Shown: in pieces, positions 12,218 through 23,628 of the stretch
Layout of the letters: every line of letters begins with the position of its first letter
Position numbering within the stretch: the stretch's first letter is position 1
Origin: Thiohalomonas denitrificans
Lineage (GTDB): Bacteria; Pseudomonadota; Gammaproteobacteria; Thiohalomonadales; Thiohalomonadaceae
Assembly: GCF_016841685.1 (NCBI RefSeq)
Contig: NZ_JAENYR010000001.1
Span: 4,591-68,590, forward strand
Length of the DNA: 64,000 nucleotides
Direction: 5' to 3'
The notes under the pieces: generated by a model
What the model was told of the DNA's origin: nothing
Database searches by the model: none
What the model saw: the letters and a program-made list of their open reading frames with translations, nothing else
Translations under genes and position numbers: made by a program

Positions 12218-12424
12218 CTACTGGCGGTGCTGCCGAAGCAGCTCAAAGAATTTGTCCTCGTCGATGAGGACACGGCGACCAACACGCAAAAGGGCCGGAC
12301 CGAAACCGTTGCCGGGGATCGTGCCGCGGCTGCTGGGGCGCGGTTTGGACTCAAAGATCAGATTACGCAGCGCCGGCTCGGTGAAGGCGGGGTGGGCTTC
12401 GGCGAATTGTTTGACGCTCAGCAC
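12218..12424 (-). CDS. Excisionase/AlpA-like DNA-binding protein
   Basis: 68 aa MLSVKQFAEAHPAFTEPALRNLIFESK...RVGRRVLIDEDKFFELL. Confidence 0.7.
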   Translation of the reverse strand: MLSVKQFAEAHPAFTEPALRNLIFESKPRPSSRGTIPGNGFGPALLRVGRRVLIDEDKFFELLRQHRQ

Positions 12425-12704
12425 GCGCCCGTATGGGCTTTTTTCTTCGTTATGCGCTTACCTCTCGTGGTTCGTCTTGACTGCTCGAATGCGGTCGAGG
12501 TCGGCAGATTACGCCCATGAGCGCTGAGGTGAAGGCAAGCGCGACAAACGCGGCTAAGCACGTTAATCGCGCGCATTGCTGTGGGTTTTGTGACTTACAC
12601 GTTGGGGACGGATGATCAGGCGACGGCCCGAATCAGAGAGCAATTCGGGGGAGGAATTTCAGAGGAAGTCGATTTAGCCCCGGTGCGGGGCCACCAAAGA
12701 GAGA

Positions 12705-13301
12705 TTATTCAGTGACAGCCAAACGGTCTTTTTTCATGCGGCCGAGGCGATCCGCAACGTCCTTGCGGCTGGAGCTCTTCTCCTCGCCGGCTTCATTGAT
12801 CCACATGAGGTATTTGTCGTTGGCATCGATGACAAGGCTGGTTCGATCATCGGTTGCGAGGAGGTTGAACACTTCGGACGGCCGGGGCCAACGACCGAAG
12901 CCGGCTTCCAACCGGTCGACAGCCGCCTCCATGGCCTCCCGTAGCGAATCCCAGCGCTTTTTTCTCTTCCCTCCCCTGCCGCGGATCGGTTTATTCATAA
13001 GTGCCGAACCCGACCGCCGAGGATCTGCGTTAAGTATCCCCGCGGGGGCTTCCTCGACCGTCAGGCCAAGTCGCGTTAAGTACTTGCGAAAAAAGTAGCG
13101 ATAGACAACGAGGTCAGAGCCGTCTTCGCTTCCCAAAAGTGTGCATCGCGTAGAGGTCGGGAGAAAACCAGCCTCGGCGTCCTGCTCAAGTTTTTCCCAA
13201 TACTGTTTCCTGGCGCGCGAGTCGTGGGGGTAAGCCAAGCCAGCGAGCTCATAAAGCCTCAAGAGCGGTTTAAGGTGGGTCGGCCGGTCATCAGGTCCCA
13301 A
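12705..13301 (-). CDS. Hypothetical protein of accessory region
   Basis: 198 aa ORF; no recognised domain. Confidence 0.5.
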   Translation of the reverse strand: MGPDDRPTHLKPLLRLYELAGLAYPHDSRARKQYWEKLEQDAEAGFLPTSTRCTLLGSEDGSDLVVYRYFFRKYLTRLGLTVEEAPAGILNADPRRSGSALMNKPIRGRGGKRKKRWDSLREAMEAAVDRLEAGFGRWPRPSEVFNLLATDDRTSLVIDANDKYLMWINEAGEEKSSSRKDVADRLGRMKKDRLAVTE

Positions 13302-13582
13302 CCGTTGAAGGCGTAGAAATGTCGTTTCTGTTTCTGCTCAGGCGGGATTATTTTACTTTATGATCAATTTCAGCCCGTCCTTGTTAAACGGGCAACTCCG
13401 GCCAGAAGCGGACCTTCGCGTGGCCCGCTCCATAGCGGCCGGTGAGATTTGATCCCGGTTGCATCCGTTGGGTATCGTCTCAGCTGGCCATCGTAAGCGT
13501 CATTCTGACGGGCTGTGGCTCTGCTGGAGTAGCGCCACCCATAGTTTTCGTCAACTCACAAACTTGAGACGCTGTCCGATCC

Positions 13583-16381
13583 ATGTTTGATCCGCTGGAT
13601 TTGCGCCAAGTCGCACGAATAGAGGCAGTCCACCGCGGCTTTCTCTACCAGCACCTGTATGCGGCGGCGTGCCTGCTGGTGGCCGGCTGGCACGGCGTGC
13701 GATCAGTCACGATTGAATTCGACGAAGACATCGAGCTTGAACTCGACAACGGAGATCGCGTCTACGTCCAGGTCAAGACACGCTCGTCACCGCTGATACA
13801 CAGCGACATCGCCGGTGCGCTGGACCGATTCGAACGACTTCGCCTCGAACACCAGAAGGGACGACGTTCCGGTGGGGCATCCCTAGCGATAGTTGCCAAT
13901 GTGGCACCGGGACCCGAACTGCAGGAACGCCTGGATACCGGTGACCTTCCTGCAGGCGTAGTCCTACTCACGCCCGAAGCGAAAACAGCGCCGGCAGCGT
14001 ACTTGCCACCAGCCTGGACCAGCGTGGGCGACGCGATCAACTGGTGCTCGGATCAAGCTCGCGTGATACCCATGGCCACCCTCGAACCCGAGACGCTGGT
14101 TTGGAAGTTGGCGGGACGGGCGCTTCTGGCGGCGGCTGGTCAAGCACCCAGCCACATTTTCAATACATCCGATCTGCCCACGCTCTTTGAACAGCTCATT
14201 GTCCAGCTACAGCAGTTTCCCGTCCCGCCGGAGGTTTACCGCCCACTCGAGGATGAGCCGGCCTTGGACGGCGAGGCGCGGGTGCGCATCATCAGCGGGC
14301 ATTCCGGCGCGGGTAAGACCGCCTGGGCAGCGCAGGCGGCCCAGCACCTGGGAAGCGAGTGCGCCTACTACGACGTCGGTGACGTGCCGGGTCCCGCGAT
14401 CGCTGCAAGCCTGGTACGCGAACTTGCCGCTCAATGGGCGGCACCCTCCGTCGGTGGCTTGCGTCAGGTGCTTTTACCCGGATCTAGTGGCATCGAATCA
14501 TTGCGTGCCTTGGATAGGTTCCTTGGTGCAAACGCCACGAAGGCGCTTGTTGTGCTCGACAACGCACACCGGGTGCCCGCCAACGATCTGCGGATGCTGA
14601 TAGAGGCCACGCAACATCTGCGCATCGTGCTGTTGGCGCAACCCTCGCAATCGATCGCCGAGTTGGAAGCCACCATCGGCCTGCAGCAGGAAATCCTGCG
14701 CGGGTGGGGGTTGGACCAGGCCGCAGCAGAAGTACACGCCCAAGGTGCGCGAGCATCGGCCACAGAGCTCGGTCGGCTGTTGACCCTGACCGGTGGCCTG
14801 CCGCTGTACGTTCGGACCGCCGCTCAGCTGAGTGCAGCCCAGTACGACGGTGATGTGGCGGCGATGTGCACTGCAATCGAGGCCCACACGAACCTGGTCG
14901 AGACCGCGCAGGAATCGCTCCTTAGTCGCTCTTTCGACGCCCTGCCGGAATCGGCGCGCAACTGCGCTACAGTTCTGAGTCTCAGCGACGTGCCGCTGAG
15001 CGAAGAGGAATCCGCGAAACTGGCCAAGGCCACGTTCGGCCTCGACGCACCAGCGCTTGCCGCTGCGGTGCGGACACTGGAGCCTATTGGCATAGTGCGC
15101 GTCTACGGCGCCCGGCGGCTGCAGATCCATGACGCGTTTCGGGTGCTCGGCCTGCGCCGGTACGCCGAGATCGCACCGTCGCAAGCAACGGCAGGCCGCC
15201 ACGCGCTGAAGGAGCTGATCCTCGAGTCATTCGAGAAGGACAGCGAATACTCGCGCTTCCCTCTTTTCATTCGCACCCTCGTGGAGCTAGGCGAGCTTAA
15301 GCCATTGGTCGATATCGCGACCGAGGAGTGGTTCCATGAGCTCGGCGTGAATAGCGGTATCTGGGATGCGCTTGGGGCCGCAGCTTCGGACGAGAAGATC
15401 GACCCTGAGCAGCGGTTCTATGCGCTCGACGGGTTGGTGTTCACCGGAATGAAGTCAGGCGATGCGGCCAATATCGACGAGCAGCTGCGAGCCATGGAGG
15501 CTCTCGTTGCCAAGCATGACCTCGGCCCCCACGAGGAACTGGTGGTCTTGCTCAAGCGTATGTTGTTCGAGGCCAATCGCGGCAACGAGGCCGCAACGAG
15601 GCAAGCCATGGAGCGGGCGATGGCGTTCGCTCCTAACTCGTCTGAGCATCAGCGCATCCTGCGCTACAACATCGCATATGCCCTGTTCCAGCTTGGGCAC
15701 CATGCGGAAGCCGAAGGTATCGTTCGCGAACTGGTTGAGGAGTACTTCAACCTTCTGGGATTGACGCAGCAGGACATTTTCGGTGCCAGCAACGCTAAGA
15801 TTGCTAAGTTGCTGAGGCTAAGCCCCACACTGCATGATGACATCAAGCACCTAGCTGACTCGCTTGATGTTCTCGCTCGCGTCACCAACGCCCAAGGGCG
15901 GGATTCAGGGCTTGCTCGGGTGCATGCGGCGAAGCTCTACGGCATGGCTAACGCATTGGACTCCTTCGTGAATGTTAATCAGGACCTCGTCGACGAATTC
16001 CTCGGGCGCGGCGACTGCATCGGCGCGAGGCAGGTAATCGAGGAGCATCTGCTGCCGGTGGTTGTCGAACACAAGATGCTGGACAGGATTGTCCCTGTTC
16101 GAAGCCAATATGCCGTAGTTCTCGGCTATTGCGGTGAATACGATGCCGCCGACGCGGAGCTGGACCGGCTAGCCCCCTATCGGCCGGGACTCACCGAACA
16201 TCAGCGCGCCGAGATTGACAACCAGCGTGGGCTTGTGGCGCAACTGCGCCAGATCGGCATACGACCTGGCATGCCCGAGATTTCGAGGAAGCGTGCATTA
16301 CGCCGTATCAAGGTGGGGCGCAACGAGGCATGCCCTTGTGGGTCCGGGTTGAAATACAAGCGATGCCACGGACGGTCCTAG
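13583..16381 (+). CDS. Putative antiphage STAND NTPase: N-terminal Cap4/DUF4297-like nuclease, P-loop STAND core, helical/TPR-like repeats, C-terminal SEC-C zinc motif
   Basis: 932 aa; FDEDIELELDNGDRVYVQVKTRS; Walker A SGHSGAGKT; Walker B KALVVLDNAH; GLPL-like GGLPLYV; C-term RNEACPCGSGLKYKRCHG. Confidence 0.75.
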   Translation: MFDPLDLRQVARIEAVHRGFLYQHLYAAACLLVAGWHGVRSVTIEFDEDIELELDNGDRVYVQVKTRSSPLIHSDIAGALDRFERLRLEHQKGRRSGGASLAIVANVAPGPELQERLDTGDLPAGVVLLTPEAKTAPAAYLPPAWTSVGDAINWCSDQARVIPMATLEPETLVWKLAGRALLAAAGQAPSHIFNTSDLPTLFEQLIVQLQQFPVPPEVYRPLEDEPALDGEARVRIISGHSGAGKTAWAAQAAQHLGSECAYYDVGDVPGPAIAASLVRELAAQWAAPSVGGLRQVLLPGSSGIESLRALDRFLGANATKALVVLDNAHRVPANDLRMLIEATQHLRIVLLAQPSQSIAELEATIGLQQEILRGWGLDQAAAEVHAQGARASATELGRLLTLTGGLPLYVRTAAQLSAAQYDGDVAAMCTAIEAHTNLVETAQESLLSRSFDALPESARNCATVLSLSDVPLSEEESAKLAKATFGLDAPALAAAVRTLEPIGIVRVYGARRLQIHDAFRVLGLRRYAEIAPSQATAGRHALKELILESFEKDSEYSRFPLFIRTLVELGELKPLVDIATEEWFHELGVNSGIWDALGAAASDEKIDPEQRFYALDGLVFTGMKSGDAANIDEQLRAMEALVAKHDLGPHEELVVLLKRMLFEANRGNEAATRQAMERAMAFAPNSSEHQRILRYNIAYALFQLGHHAEAEGIVRELVEEYFNLLGLTQQDIFGASNAKIAKLLRLSPTLHDDIKHLADSLDVLARVTNAQGRDSGLARVHAAKLYGMANALDSFVNVNQDLVDEFLGRGDCIGARQVIEEHLLPVVVEHKMLDRIVPVRSQYAVVLGYCGEYDAADAELDRLAPYRPGLTEHQRAEIDNQRGLVAQLRQIGIRPGMPEISRKRALRRIKVGRNEACPCGSGLKYKRCHGRS

Positions 16382-16566
16382 GCAGCCGGAGCTGAATCGC
16401 CCGCCTTGCGCAAAGCGCTGGGCGAGCTCCTGCGCGGCATGCTTCGAAGCGTGAGAATTGACAACCGAAAGTAGGTTTGTTGCTCCGAACTGTCCCACCA
16501 GTGTCCCGTCAGGCGGCGGGAGATATTCGAGGATAGGGGCTAAGGCGCGTAACTTCTTGAAAAGGT

Positions 16567-16653
16567 TGGTGCCGAGGGTCGGAGTCGAACCGACACTGGG
16601 TTGCCCCAACCAGATTTTGAGTCTGGCGCGTCTACCAATTTCGCCACCCCGGC
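16567..16653 (-). tRNA. tRNA-Leu (anticodon CAA), CCA encoded
   Basis: Reverse complement gccggggtggcgaaattggtagacgcgccagactcaaaatctggttggggcaacccagtgtcggttcgactccgaccctcggcacca; 7-bp acceptor stem, CTCAAAA anticodon loop, long variable arm. Confidence 0.95.
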
Positions 16654-16731
16654 ATGAACCGCCACATTATAGGGATTAGTGCGGCGTAAACAAGGGCGGG
16701 TTGCTGATGAATCTGGTAATATTCGCCGCCC

Positions 16732-17790
16732 ATGCAGCGCACCGACTTCCATTTCGACCTCCCTGATGAGTTGATCGCCCAGCGTCCCGCCGAGCAGCGG
16801 ACGGGCAGTCGTCTGCTTGTGCTCGATGGTCGTGACGGGCGCCTGGAGGATAGGCGCTTCCCGGAGATCGAGGCTCTTTTGTCCCCGGGGGATCTGCTGG
16901 TGTTCAACGATACCCGGGTGATCCCGGCCCGGCTGTTTGGCCGCAAGGCCTCCGGCGGACGGGTCGAGGTGCTGGTGGAGCGCATCATCGACGAGCGGCG
17001 GGTATTTGCTCATGTGCGGGCCAGCAAGTCGCCCAGGCCCGGTTCGATGCTGCGGCTGGAGGATGCCGTGGAGGTGACGGTCGCCGGGCGCGACGGGGAG
17101 TTGTTCGAACTGAGCTTTCCCGAGCCGGTTTTTGAGGTTTTGGAGGCCTACGGCCGCATGCCTCTGCCGCCCTATATCGAGAGGGAGGCGGGCGAGACCG
17201 ATGCCGAGCGCTATCAGACGGTGTTTGCCCGGAAGAAGGGTGCGGTTGCGGCGCCGACCGCGGGGCTGCACTTTGACGAGCCCCTGCTGGAGCGCCTGCG
17301 CAGTAAAGGGATCGAATTCGCCCATGTGACGCTGCACGTGGGGGCCGGCACTTTTCAGCCGGTGCGCGTGGACAGCATCCACGAACACCACATGCACTCC
17401 GAGTACCTGGAGGTGCCTGAAAGTGTGTGCCGGGCGGTTGCCCGTACCCGGGAACGCGGCGGCCGGGTGGTTGCGGTGGGAACCACGGTGGTGCGCAGCC
17501 TGGAATCGGCCGCCCGCGAGGGTGTCCTGACACCCTTTGCGGGGGAGACGGACATTTTCATCTACCCGGGATACCGGTTCCGGGTGGTGGATGCCCTTTT
17601 GACCAATTTCCACCTGCCCGAATCAACCCTCCTGATGTTAGTCTCGGCCTTCGCCGGGCGGGAAAACGTCTTGGCCGCTTACCGGCATGCGGTGGAAGAG
17701 TGCTATCGGTTCTTCAGCTACGGCGATGCCATGTTCATCCTGCCGGGCCCTGGGGCGAAAACCACAGAGGGTGCCAGTAGTGAAGGGTAA
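16732..17790 (+). CDS. queA: S-adenosylmethionine:tRNA ribosyltransferase-isomerase
   Basis: [47 protein letters not shown]. Confidence 0.96.
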   Translation: MQRTDFHFDLPDELIAQRPAEQRTGSRLLVLDGRDGRLEDRRFPEIEALLSPGDLLVFNDTRVIPARLFGRKASGGRVEVLVERIIDERRVFAHVRASKSPRPGSMLRLEDAVEVTVAGRDGELFELSFPEPVFEVLEAYGRMPLPPYIEREAGETDAERYQTVFARKKGAVAAPTAGLHFDEPLLERLRSKGIEFAHVTLHVGAGTFQPVRVDSIHEHHMHSEYLEVPESVCRAVARTRERGGRVVAVGTTVVRSLESAAREGVLTPFAGETDIFIYPGYRFRVVDALLTNFHLPESTLLMLVSAFAGRENVLAAYRHAVEECYRFFSYGDAMFILPGPGAKTTEGASSEG

Positions 17791-17826
17791 ACAAAAAGTG
17801 GGTGTTCTCTTGTTCTCCGTGGTTGA
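17758..17826. repeat. Weak candidate copy A of the inverted-repeat family, overlapping the queA 3' end
   Basis: aaaaccacagagg ... tgttctcttgttctccgtggttga. Confidence 0.4.
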
Positions 17827-18936
<1,110 letters not shown>

Positions 18937-18974
18937 ATGGGCAATGACGCGCGTCGGTATGTCATAATGGCAGT

Positions 18975-19360
18975 GGGCACTTCTAATAATCCAACGCGGA
19001 TTCTGTTGGCCCCAAACTCGCCGGGGCCAGGGCGCGTTGTGCAGGCAGCAGCTACGGGCATCCTGCCCTCTCGCTGCATACCGGCCATCCTGGCCATAAG
19101 GGTGATTCCCTTTTCAGGCAGCGCGCAAATCCGCCGGGAGCGGGTTTGGACGGCCGCAGGCCGGCCCGAAGGGCGTCCAGGGATGGAGTCCGCAACGCCG
19201 GGATCGGCGATTTTGGGGCCAACCCTTCGGGCTCGGGCCGTTTTGTCCGCTGGACCGCGTTGCAGCTCGCTTATGTGGAACAACCACACATCGCTCGCTG
19301 CGCCTTGCCAACGAACAAAACGGCCGCGAGCAGAACCGTCTTGGATTATTAGAAGTGCCC
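18975..19360. mobile_element. MITE-like element with 20-bp perfect terminal inverted repeats
   Basis: GGGCACTTCTAATAATCCAA (18975-18994) / TTGGATTATTAGAAGTGCCC (19341-19360); no convincing transposase ORF. Confidence 0.75.
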
Positions 19361-19409
19361 CTTAATGATTGGCGACGAATAAAACCAACCTAGAAGAAGG
19401 AAACCCTTT

Positions 19410-19739
19410 ATGAGTTTTTTCATCTCTGATGCCTTTGCTCAGGCAGCCGACGGCGCCCAGCCCAACATTTTGGAGGCGCTGTTTCCCTTTGTTATTCTCT
19501 TTGTGGTGTTTTACTTTCTGCTCATTCGGCCGCAGTCAAAACGGGCCAAAGAGCACAAGAAGTTGGTCCAGGAGCTCTCCAAGGGAGATGAGGTGGTGAC
19601 CCAGGGTGGCGTGCTCGGCAAGATCGTCGAGGTCGATGAGAACTTTCTCGTGCTTGAAGTTGCGGACAACGTGCAGATTAAGCTGCAGCGTCAGTCAGTC
19701 GCCAGCCTGATGCCCAAGGGCACCATAAAGAGCATCTAA
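19410..19739 (+). CDS. yajC: Preprotein translocase subunit YajC
   Basis: LIRPQSKRAKEHKKLVQELSKGDEVVTQGGVLGKI. Confidence 0.96.
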   Translation: MSFFISDAFAQAADGAQPNILEALFPFVILFVVFYFLLIRPQSKRAKEHKKLVQELSKGDEVVTQGGVLGKIVEVDENFLVLEVADNVQIKLQRQSVASLMPKGTIKSI

Positions 19740-19852
19740 TTCATTCCGAAAATGCCCCGATCGCGGCCCGGGCCGAGGGTCCATGAATCGCTCTGCGATT
19801 GATTGAAACCTCGGACCAGGCCGGGACCGGTGCGTTATGCCTGAGATGTCCC

Positions 19853-21703
19853 ATGAATCGATATCCGCTCTGGAAATACCTTTTGGTCGTCGCCGTGCTG
19901 GTGTTCGGGGTGATTTATGCCCTGCCCAACCTTTACGGTGACGATCCGGCCCTCCAGATTTCCGGTACCCGCATGGCGGAGGTCACCACCTCGACTTCCC
20001 GGCAGGTGGCCGCCGTCCTTAATGAAAACGGGATCGCCTATCAGGACATCGAGTACGAGGAGAAAAACCTCCTGGTCCGTCTTGCCGACACCGATGCCCA
20101 GCTCAAGGCCTATGACTTGGTTCGTGCGGAGCTGCCCGAGTATGCGGTTGCCCTTAACCTGGCTCCGGCAACCCCCGACTGGCTGAGGAGCTTCAATGCG
20201 GCGCCCATGTATCTCGGGCTGGATCTGCGTGGTGGCGTGCATTTTCTGATGCAGGTCGACATGGATGCAGCGCTCACCCAGGCGGTCGAGCGCTACGTCA
20301 GCGATATTCGCACTCTGCTGCGCGAAAATCGCGTGCGCTATCTGAGTATCAATGCCGAAGATGGTCGGGTGACGGTGAAATTCCGCGATGCCGCCGAGCG
20401 CGACAAGGCGGAGCAGGCGGTGGCCGAGGAGTATCGCACGCTGGCCCTCGATACGGCGGAGCAGGGCGGTACGCCCTATCTGTATGCCAGCCTGGACGAT
20501 GCTGAAGCTCAGGAAGTGCGCAAGTTTGCCATCAAGCAGAACATCACCACCTTGCGGAACCGGGTGAACGAACTCGGCGTTGCCGAGCCGGTGATCCAGC
20601 AGCAGGGTGAAGAGCGCATTGTGGTTCAGCTGCCGGGTATCCAGGACACGGCCCGCGCCAAGGATATCCTCGGGGCCACTGCGACCCTGGAGTATCGCAT
20701 GGTGGATGAGGAGCACGACGTCGAGGCGGCACTGCAGGGCCGCGTTCCCCCCGAGTCGCGTCTCTATAAAGAGCGCGACGGCCGGCCGATCCTGCTTCAG
20801 AAGCGGGTCATCATTACGGGTGACCAGATCATCGATGCGGCCTCGGGAATCGACTCCCAAAGCGGAAGTCCGATGGTGACTGTGACCCTTGATGGGCAGG
20901 GTGCGCGCAAGATGGCCGACAACACCCAGGCCAACGTCGGCAAGCGCATGGCGGTGGTTTTCATTGAAAACCGCCCCGAGATCCGCATCGTCGACGGCGA
21001 GCCGCAGCAGGTCACCCAACGGATCGAAGAGGTGATCAGCGTCGCCGTGATCCGCGAGCCATTCGGGAAACGCTTCCAGACCACGGGGCTGGACAGTACC
21101 GAAGAGGCCCGTAACCTGGCGCTGCTGCTACGTGCCGGCGCCCTTGCCGCCCCAATGAATATCGTGGAGGAGCGGACCGTCGGGCCAAGCCTGGGTCAGG
21201 ACAATATCGATCAGGGTTTTGCCTCAGTGTTGATTGGCTTCGTGCTGGTGCTGGCATTCATGGTGCTCTGGTACAAGGGTTTCGGCCTGGTGGCGAACCT
21301 CGCCCTGGCGGCCAACCTGGTGCTTATCGTTGCACTGCTTTCGATGTTGCAGGCCACGCTCACTCTGCCGGGCATCGCCGGTATCGTGCTGACGGTCGGC
21401 ATGGCGGTGGACGCCAACGTGCTGATCTTCGAACGGATTCGCGAGGAGCTGCGGGTGGGCAATACGCCGCACGCGAGTATCAAGGCGGGTTACGAGAAGG
21501 CCCTTTCCACCATTGCCGACGCCAACGTCACCACGCTGATTGCCGCGTTGGTGCTGTTCAGCTTCGGTACCGGGCCGATCAAGGGCTTCGCCATCACCCT
21601 GTCACTGGGCATCATCACTTCGATGTTTACCGCCATCATGGGGACCCGTGCCGTCATCAATCTGGCCGTCGGCAGCAAGCGGCTGAAGAAACTGTCGATC
21701 TGA
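19853..21703 (+). CDS. secD: Protein translocase subunit SecD
   Basis: LGLDLRGGVHFLMQVD; GMAVDANVLIFERIREE; start chosen at MNRYPLWKY. Confidence 0.95.
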   Translation: MNRYPLWKYLLVVAVLVFGVIYALPNLYGDDPALQISGTRMAEVTTSTSRQVAAVLNENGIAYQDIEYEEKNLLVRLADTDAQLKAYDLVRAELPEYAVALNLAPATPDWLRSFNAAPMYLGLDLRGGVHFLMQVDMDAALTQAVERYVSDIRTLLRENRVRYLSINAEDGRVTVKFRDAAERDKAEQAVAEEYRTLALDTAEQGGTPYLYASLDDAEAQEVRKFAIKQNITTLRNRVNELGVAEPVIQQQGEERIVVQLPGIQDTARAKDILGATATLEYRMVDEEHDVEAALQGRVPPESRLYKERDGRPILLQKRVIITGDQIIDAASGIDSQSGSPMVTVTLDGQGARKMADNTQANVGKRMAVVFIENRPEIRIVDGEPQQVTQRIEEVISVAVIREPFGKRFQTTGLDSTEEARNLALLLRAGALAAPMNIVEERTVGPSLGQDNIDQGFASVLIGFVLVLAFMVLWYKGFGLVANLALAANLVLIVALLSMLQATLTLPGIAGIVLTVGMAVDANVLIFERIREELRVGNTPHASIKAGYEKALSTIADANVTTLIAALVLFSFGTGPIKGFAITLSLGIITSMFTAIMGTRAVINLAVGSKRLKKLSI

Positions 21704-21713
21704 GGAGTGCACC

Positions 21714-22649
21714 ATGGAGATTTTTACGCAGACCAAAGTCGACTTCATGCGGTCATGGAAGGGGGCTGTCGCCCTCTCCCTCGTCCTCATTGTGGTCGCG
21801 TTGGGCTCCCTGCTGGTGCGAGGGCTGAACTTCGGGATCGACTTCACCGGCGGTACCCTGCTCGAGGTCAGCTATGAGCAGCCGGCGGAGTTGTCGTCGA
21901 TCCGTAGCACCCTGGTAGAGGCCGGTTACGAAGGGGCCGTGGTCCAGCATGTCGGCACCTCCCGTGACGTCCTCATTCGGCTGGCGCCGCGCGAGGGGGT
22001 TAGCACCGCGCAGCTCAGCGAGAGGGTCATGGCCGCGCTGCGCGCCTCCGATGATCAGCTGCAGATGCGTCGTCAGGAATTCGTTGGTCCACAGGTAGGG
22101 GACGAGCTGGTGGAGCGGGGTGGTCTGGCCCTTCTCTACGCGCTGCTCGGGATCCTCGTGTATGTGGCACTGCGGTTTGAGAAACGCTTCGCCGTCGGTT
22201 CCGTTGCGGCACTGGTGCATGATGTGATTCTGACGCTCGGCTTCTTCTCGTTGCTGCAGCTGGAGTTCGATCTGACCATCATGGCGGCCATTCTGGCGGT
22301 GATCGGCTACTCCCTGAACGATACCATCGTCGTATTCGATCGTATCCGTGAGAACTTCCGCAAGATGCGCAAGGGGAGTTCGGCCGACGTGGTGAACGCA
22401 TCGCTGAACCAGACCCTGTCGCGGACGGTACTCACCTCCGGTACCACAGCATTGGTGCTACTGGCGCTGTTTTTCCTGGGGGGTGAATTGATCCACGGAT
22501 TCGCCACCGCCCTGCTGGTCGGCGTCCTGGTCGGTACCTACTCCTCAATCTACATCGCCAGCCCCGTCCTGCTGGCCCTGGGAGTCTCTCGCGAAGATCT
22601 GCTGCCGGTGGAAAAAGAGGGAGCGGAACAGGAAGAGCCGCTGCCGTAG
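21714..22649 (+). CDS. secF: Protein translocase subunit SecF
   Basis: FGIDFTGGTLLEV; GYSLNDTIVVFDRIRENFR. Confidence 0.96.
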   Translation: MEIFTQTKVDFMRSWKGAVALSLVLIVVALGSLLVRGLNFGIDFTGGTLLEVSYEQPAELSSIRSTLVEAGYEGAVVQHVGTSRDVLIRLAPREGVSTAQLSERVMAALRASDDQLQMRRQEFVGPQVGDELVERGGLALLYALLGILVYVALRFEKRFAVGSVAALVHDVILTLGFFSLLQLEFDLTIMAAILAVIGYSLNDTIVVFDRIRENFRKMRKGSSADVVNASLNQTLSRTVLTSGTTALVLLALFFLGGELIHGFATALLVGVLVGTYSSIYIASPVLLALGVSREDLLPVEKEGAEQEEPLP

Positions 22650-22710
22650 CGGATCTGCTTTCTTTGTTACTCGGTGGGAGGGCCCCCCGGCGCGATGATC
22701 GACCTGGCGT

Positions 22711-22824
22711 CAATCGCCGCGGGGGCGCGCCTCCTACCGGGATCGGCGTTCGCTCTTTGCTTGGGTAGGAGGGCCGCCCTTGGCACGGTTAAATTGACAA
22801 TCGCCGCGGGGGCGCGCCTCCTAC
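22711..22824. repeat. REP/BIME-like cluster
   Basis: caatcgccgcgggggcgcgcctcctac at 22711-22737 and 22798-22824, inverted partial gtaggagggccgccc at 22765. Confidence 0.75.
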
Positions 22825-22827
22825 GGG

Positions 22828-23628
22828 CTATCGGCGCGCTTCTTCCGGAAGCTGGGGGCGAATCTTGCGCAGAATGACCGGATGGAGTTTGATATTGCCT
22901 GCGATCACATTACCGCTCTCCAGGTAATTGTCGCCACCGGCGAAGTCAGTGATCACGCCGCCAGCCTCCTGGATGAGCAGTGCGCCGGCAGCTATATCCC
23001 AAGGCGAAAGCCTAAACTCCCAGAACCCGTCCAGGCGGCCGGCGGCGACGTAGGCCAGGTCCAGGGCGGCAGAACCCGCTCGTCGGATATCTGCTACTTC
23101 GCCGAACAGGATTTTGAAGGTGTTCAGATAAGTTTCGAGATGATGCTTCTGGCGGAACGGGAAGCCGGTGCCAAGCAGGGCGCCGTCCAGGTGCCGGCGC
23201 TGGGCGACGCGCATGCGGCGTCCATTCAGCTGCGCACCGGAGCCCCGGCTGGCCGTGTACAACTCCTGGGAGATCGGGTTGTAGACCACCGCCTGTTCGG
23301 TGCGGCCCCTGTGCTGGACCGCGATAGAGACAGCAAATTGGGGGAAGCCGTGCAGGAAGTTGGTGGTGCCGTCCAGTGGGTCGATAATCCACTGGTACTC
23401 CGCCTTGCCTTTCTGGACACCGCTCTCCTCGGCGAGGATGGCGTGATCCGGGTAGGCCTTGCGAATGACCTGGATGATCTCCTGTTCGGCAACGCGGTCC
23501 ACCTCGGTGACGAAGTCGTTGGGTGCCTTGCTCTCGATCGTGAGCCGATCCACATGTTCGGCCGAGCGGGCGATGAAGTTGCCGGCCTGCCGTGCAGCGC
23601 GCACGGCAATGTTGAGCATGGGATGCAT
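22828..23628 (-). CDS. suhB: Inositol-1-monophosphatase family protein
   Basis: WIIDPLDGTTNFLHGFPQFAVSIAV. Confidence 0.93.
   Translation of the reverse strand: MHPMLNIAVRAARQAGNFIARSAEHVDRLTIESKAPNDFVTEVDRVAEQEIIQVIRKAYPDHAILAEESGVQKGKAEYQWIIDPLDGTTNFLHGFPQFAVSIAVQHRGRTEQAVVYNPISQELYTASRGSGAQLNGRRMRVAQRRHLDGALLGTGFPFRQKHHLETYLNTFKILFGEVADIRRAGSAALDLAYVAAGRLDGFWEFRLSPWDIAAGALLIQEAGGVITDFAGGDNYLESGNVIAGNIKLHPVILRKIRPQLPEEARR

Noticed and set aside
16382-16566. Possible integrase remnant between the STAND gene and tRNA-Leu
   Set aside because: No tyrosine-recombinase motif could be read in any frame; only short ORFs.
16540-17613. Minus-strand 357-aa ORF across tRNA-Leu and queA
   Set aside because: Reads through a tRNA gene and antisense to queA.
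18937-19365. 142-aa ORF (+) and 127-aa ORF (-) between tgt and yajC
   Set aside because: Lie within the inverted-repeat-ended element; no recognisable domain, likely spurious.
19835-21019. Minus-strand 394-aa ORF
   Set aside because: Antisense to secD.
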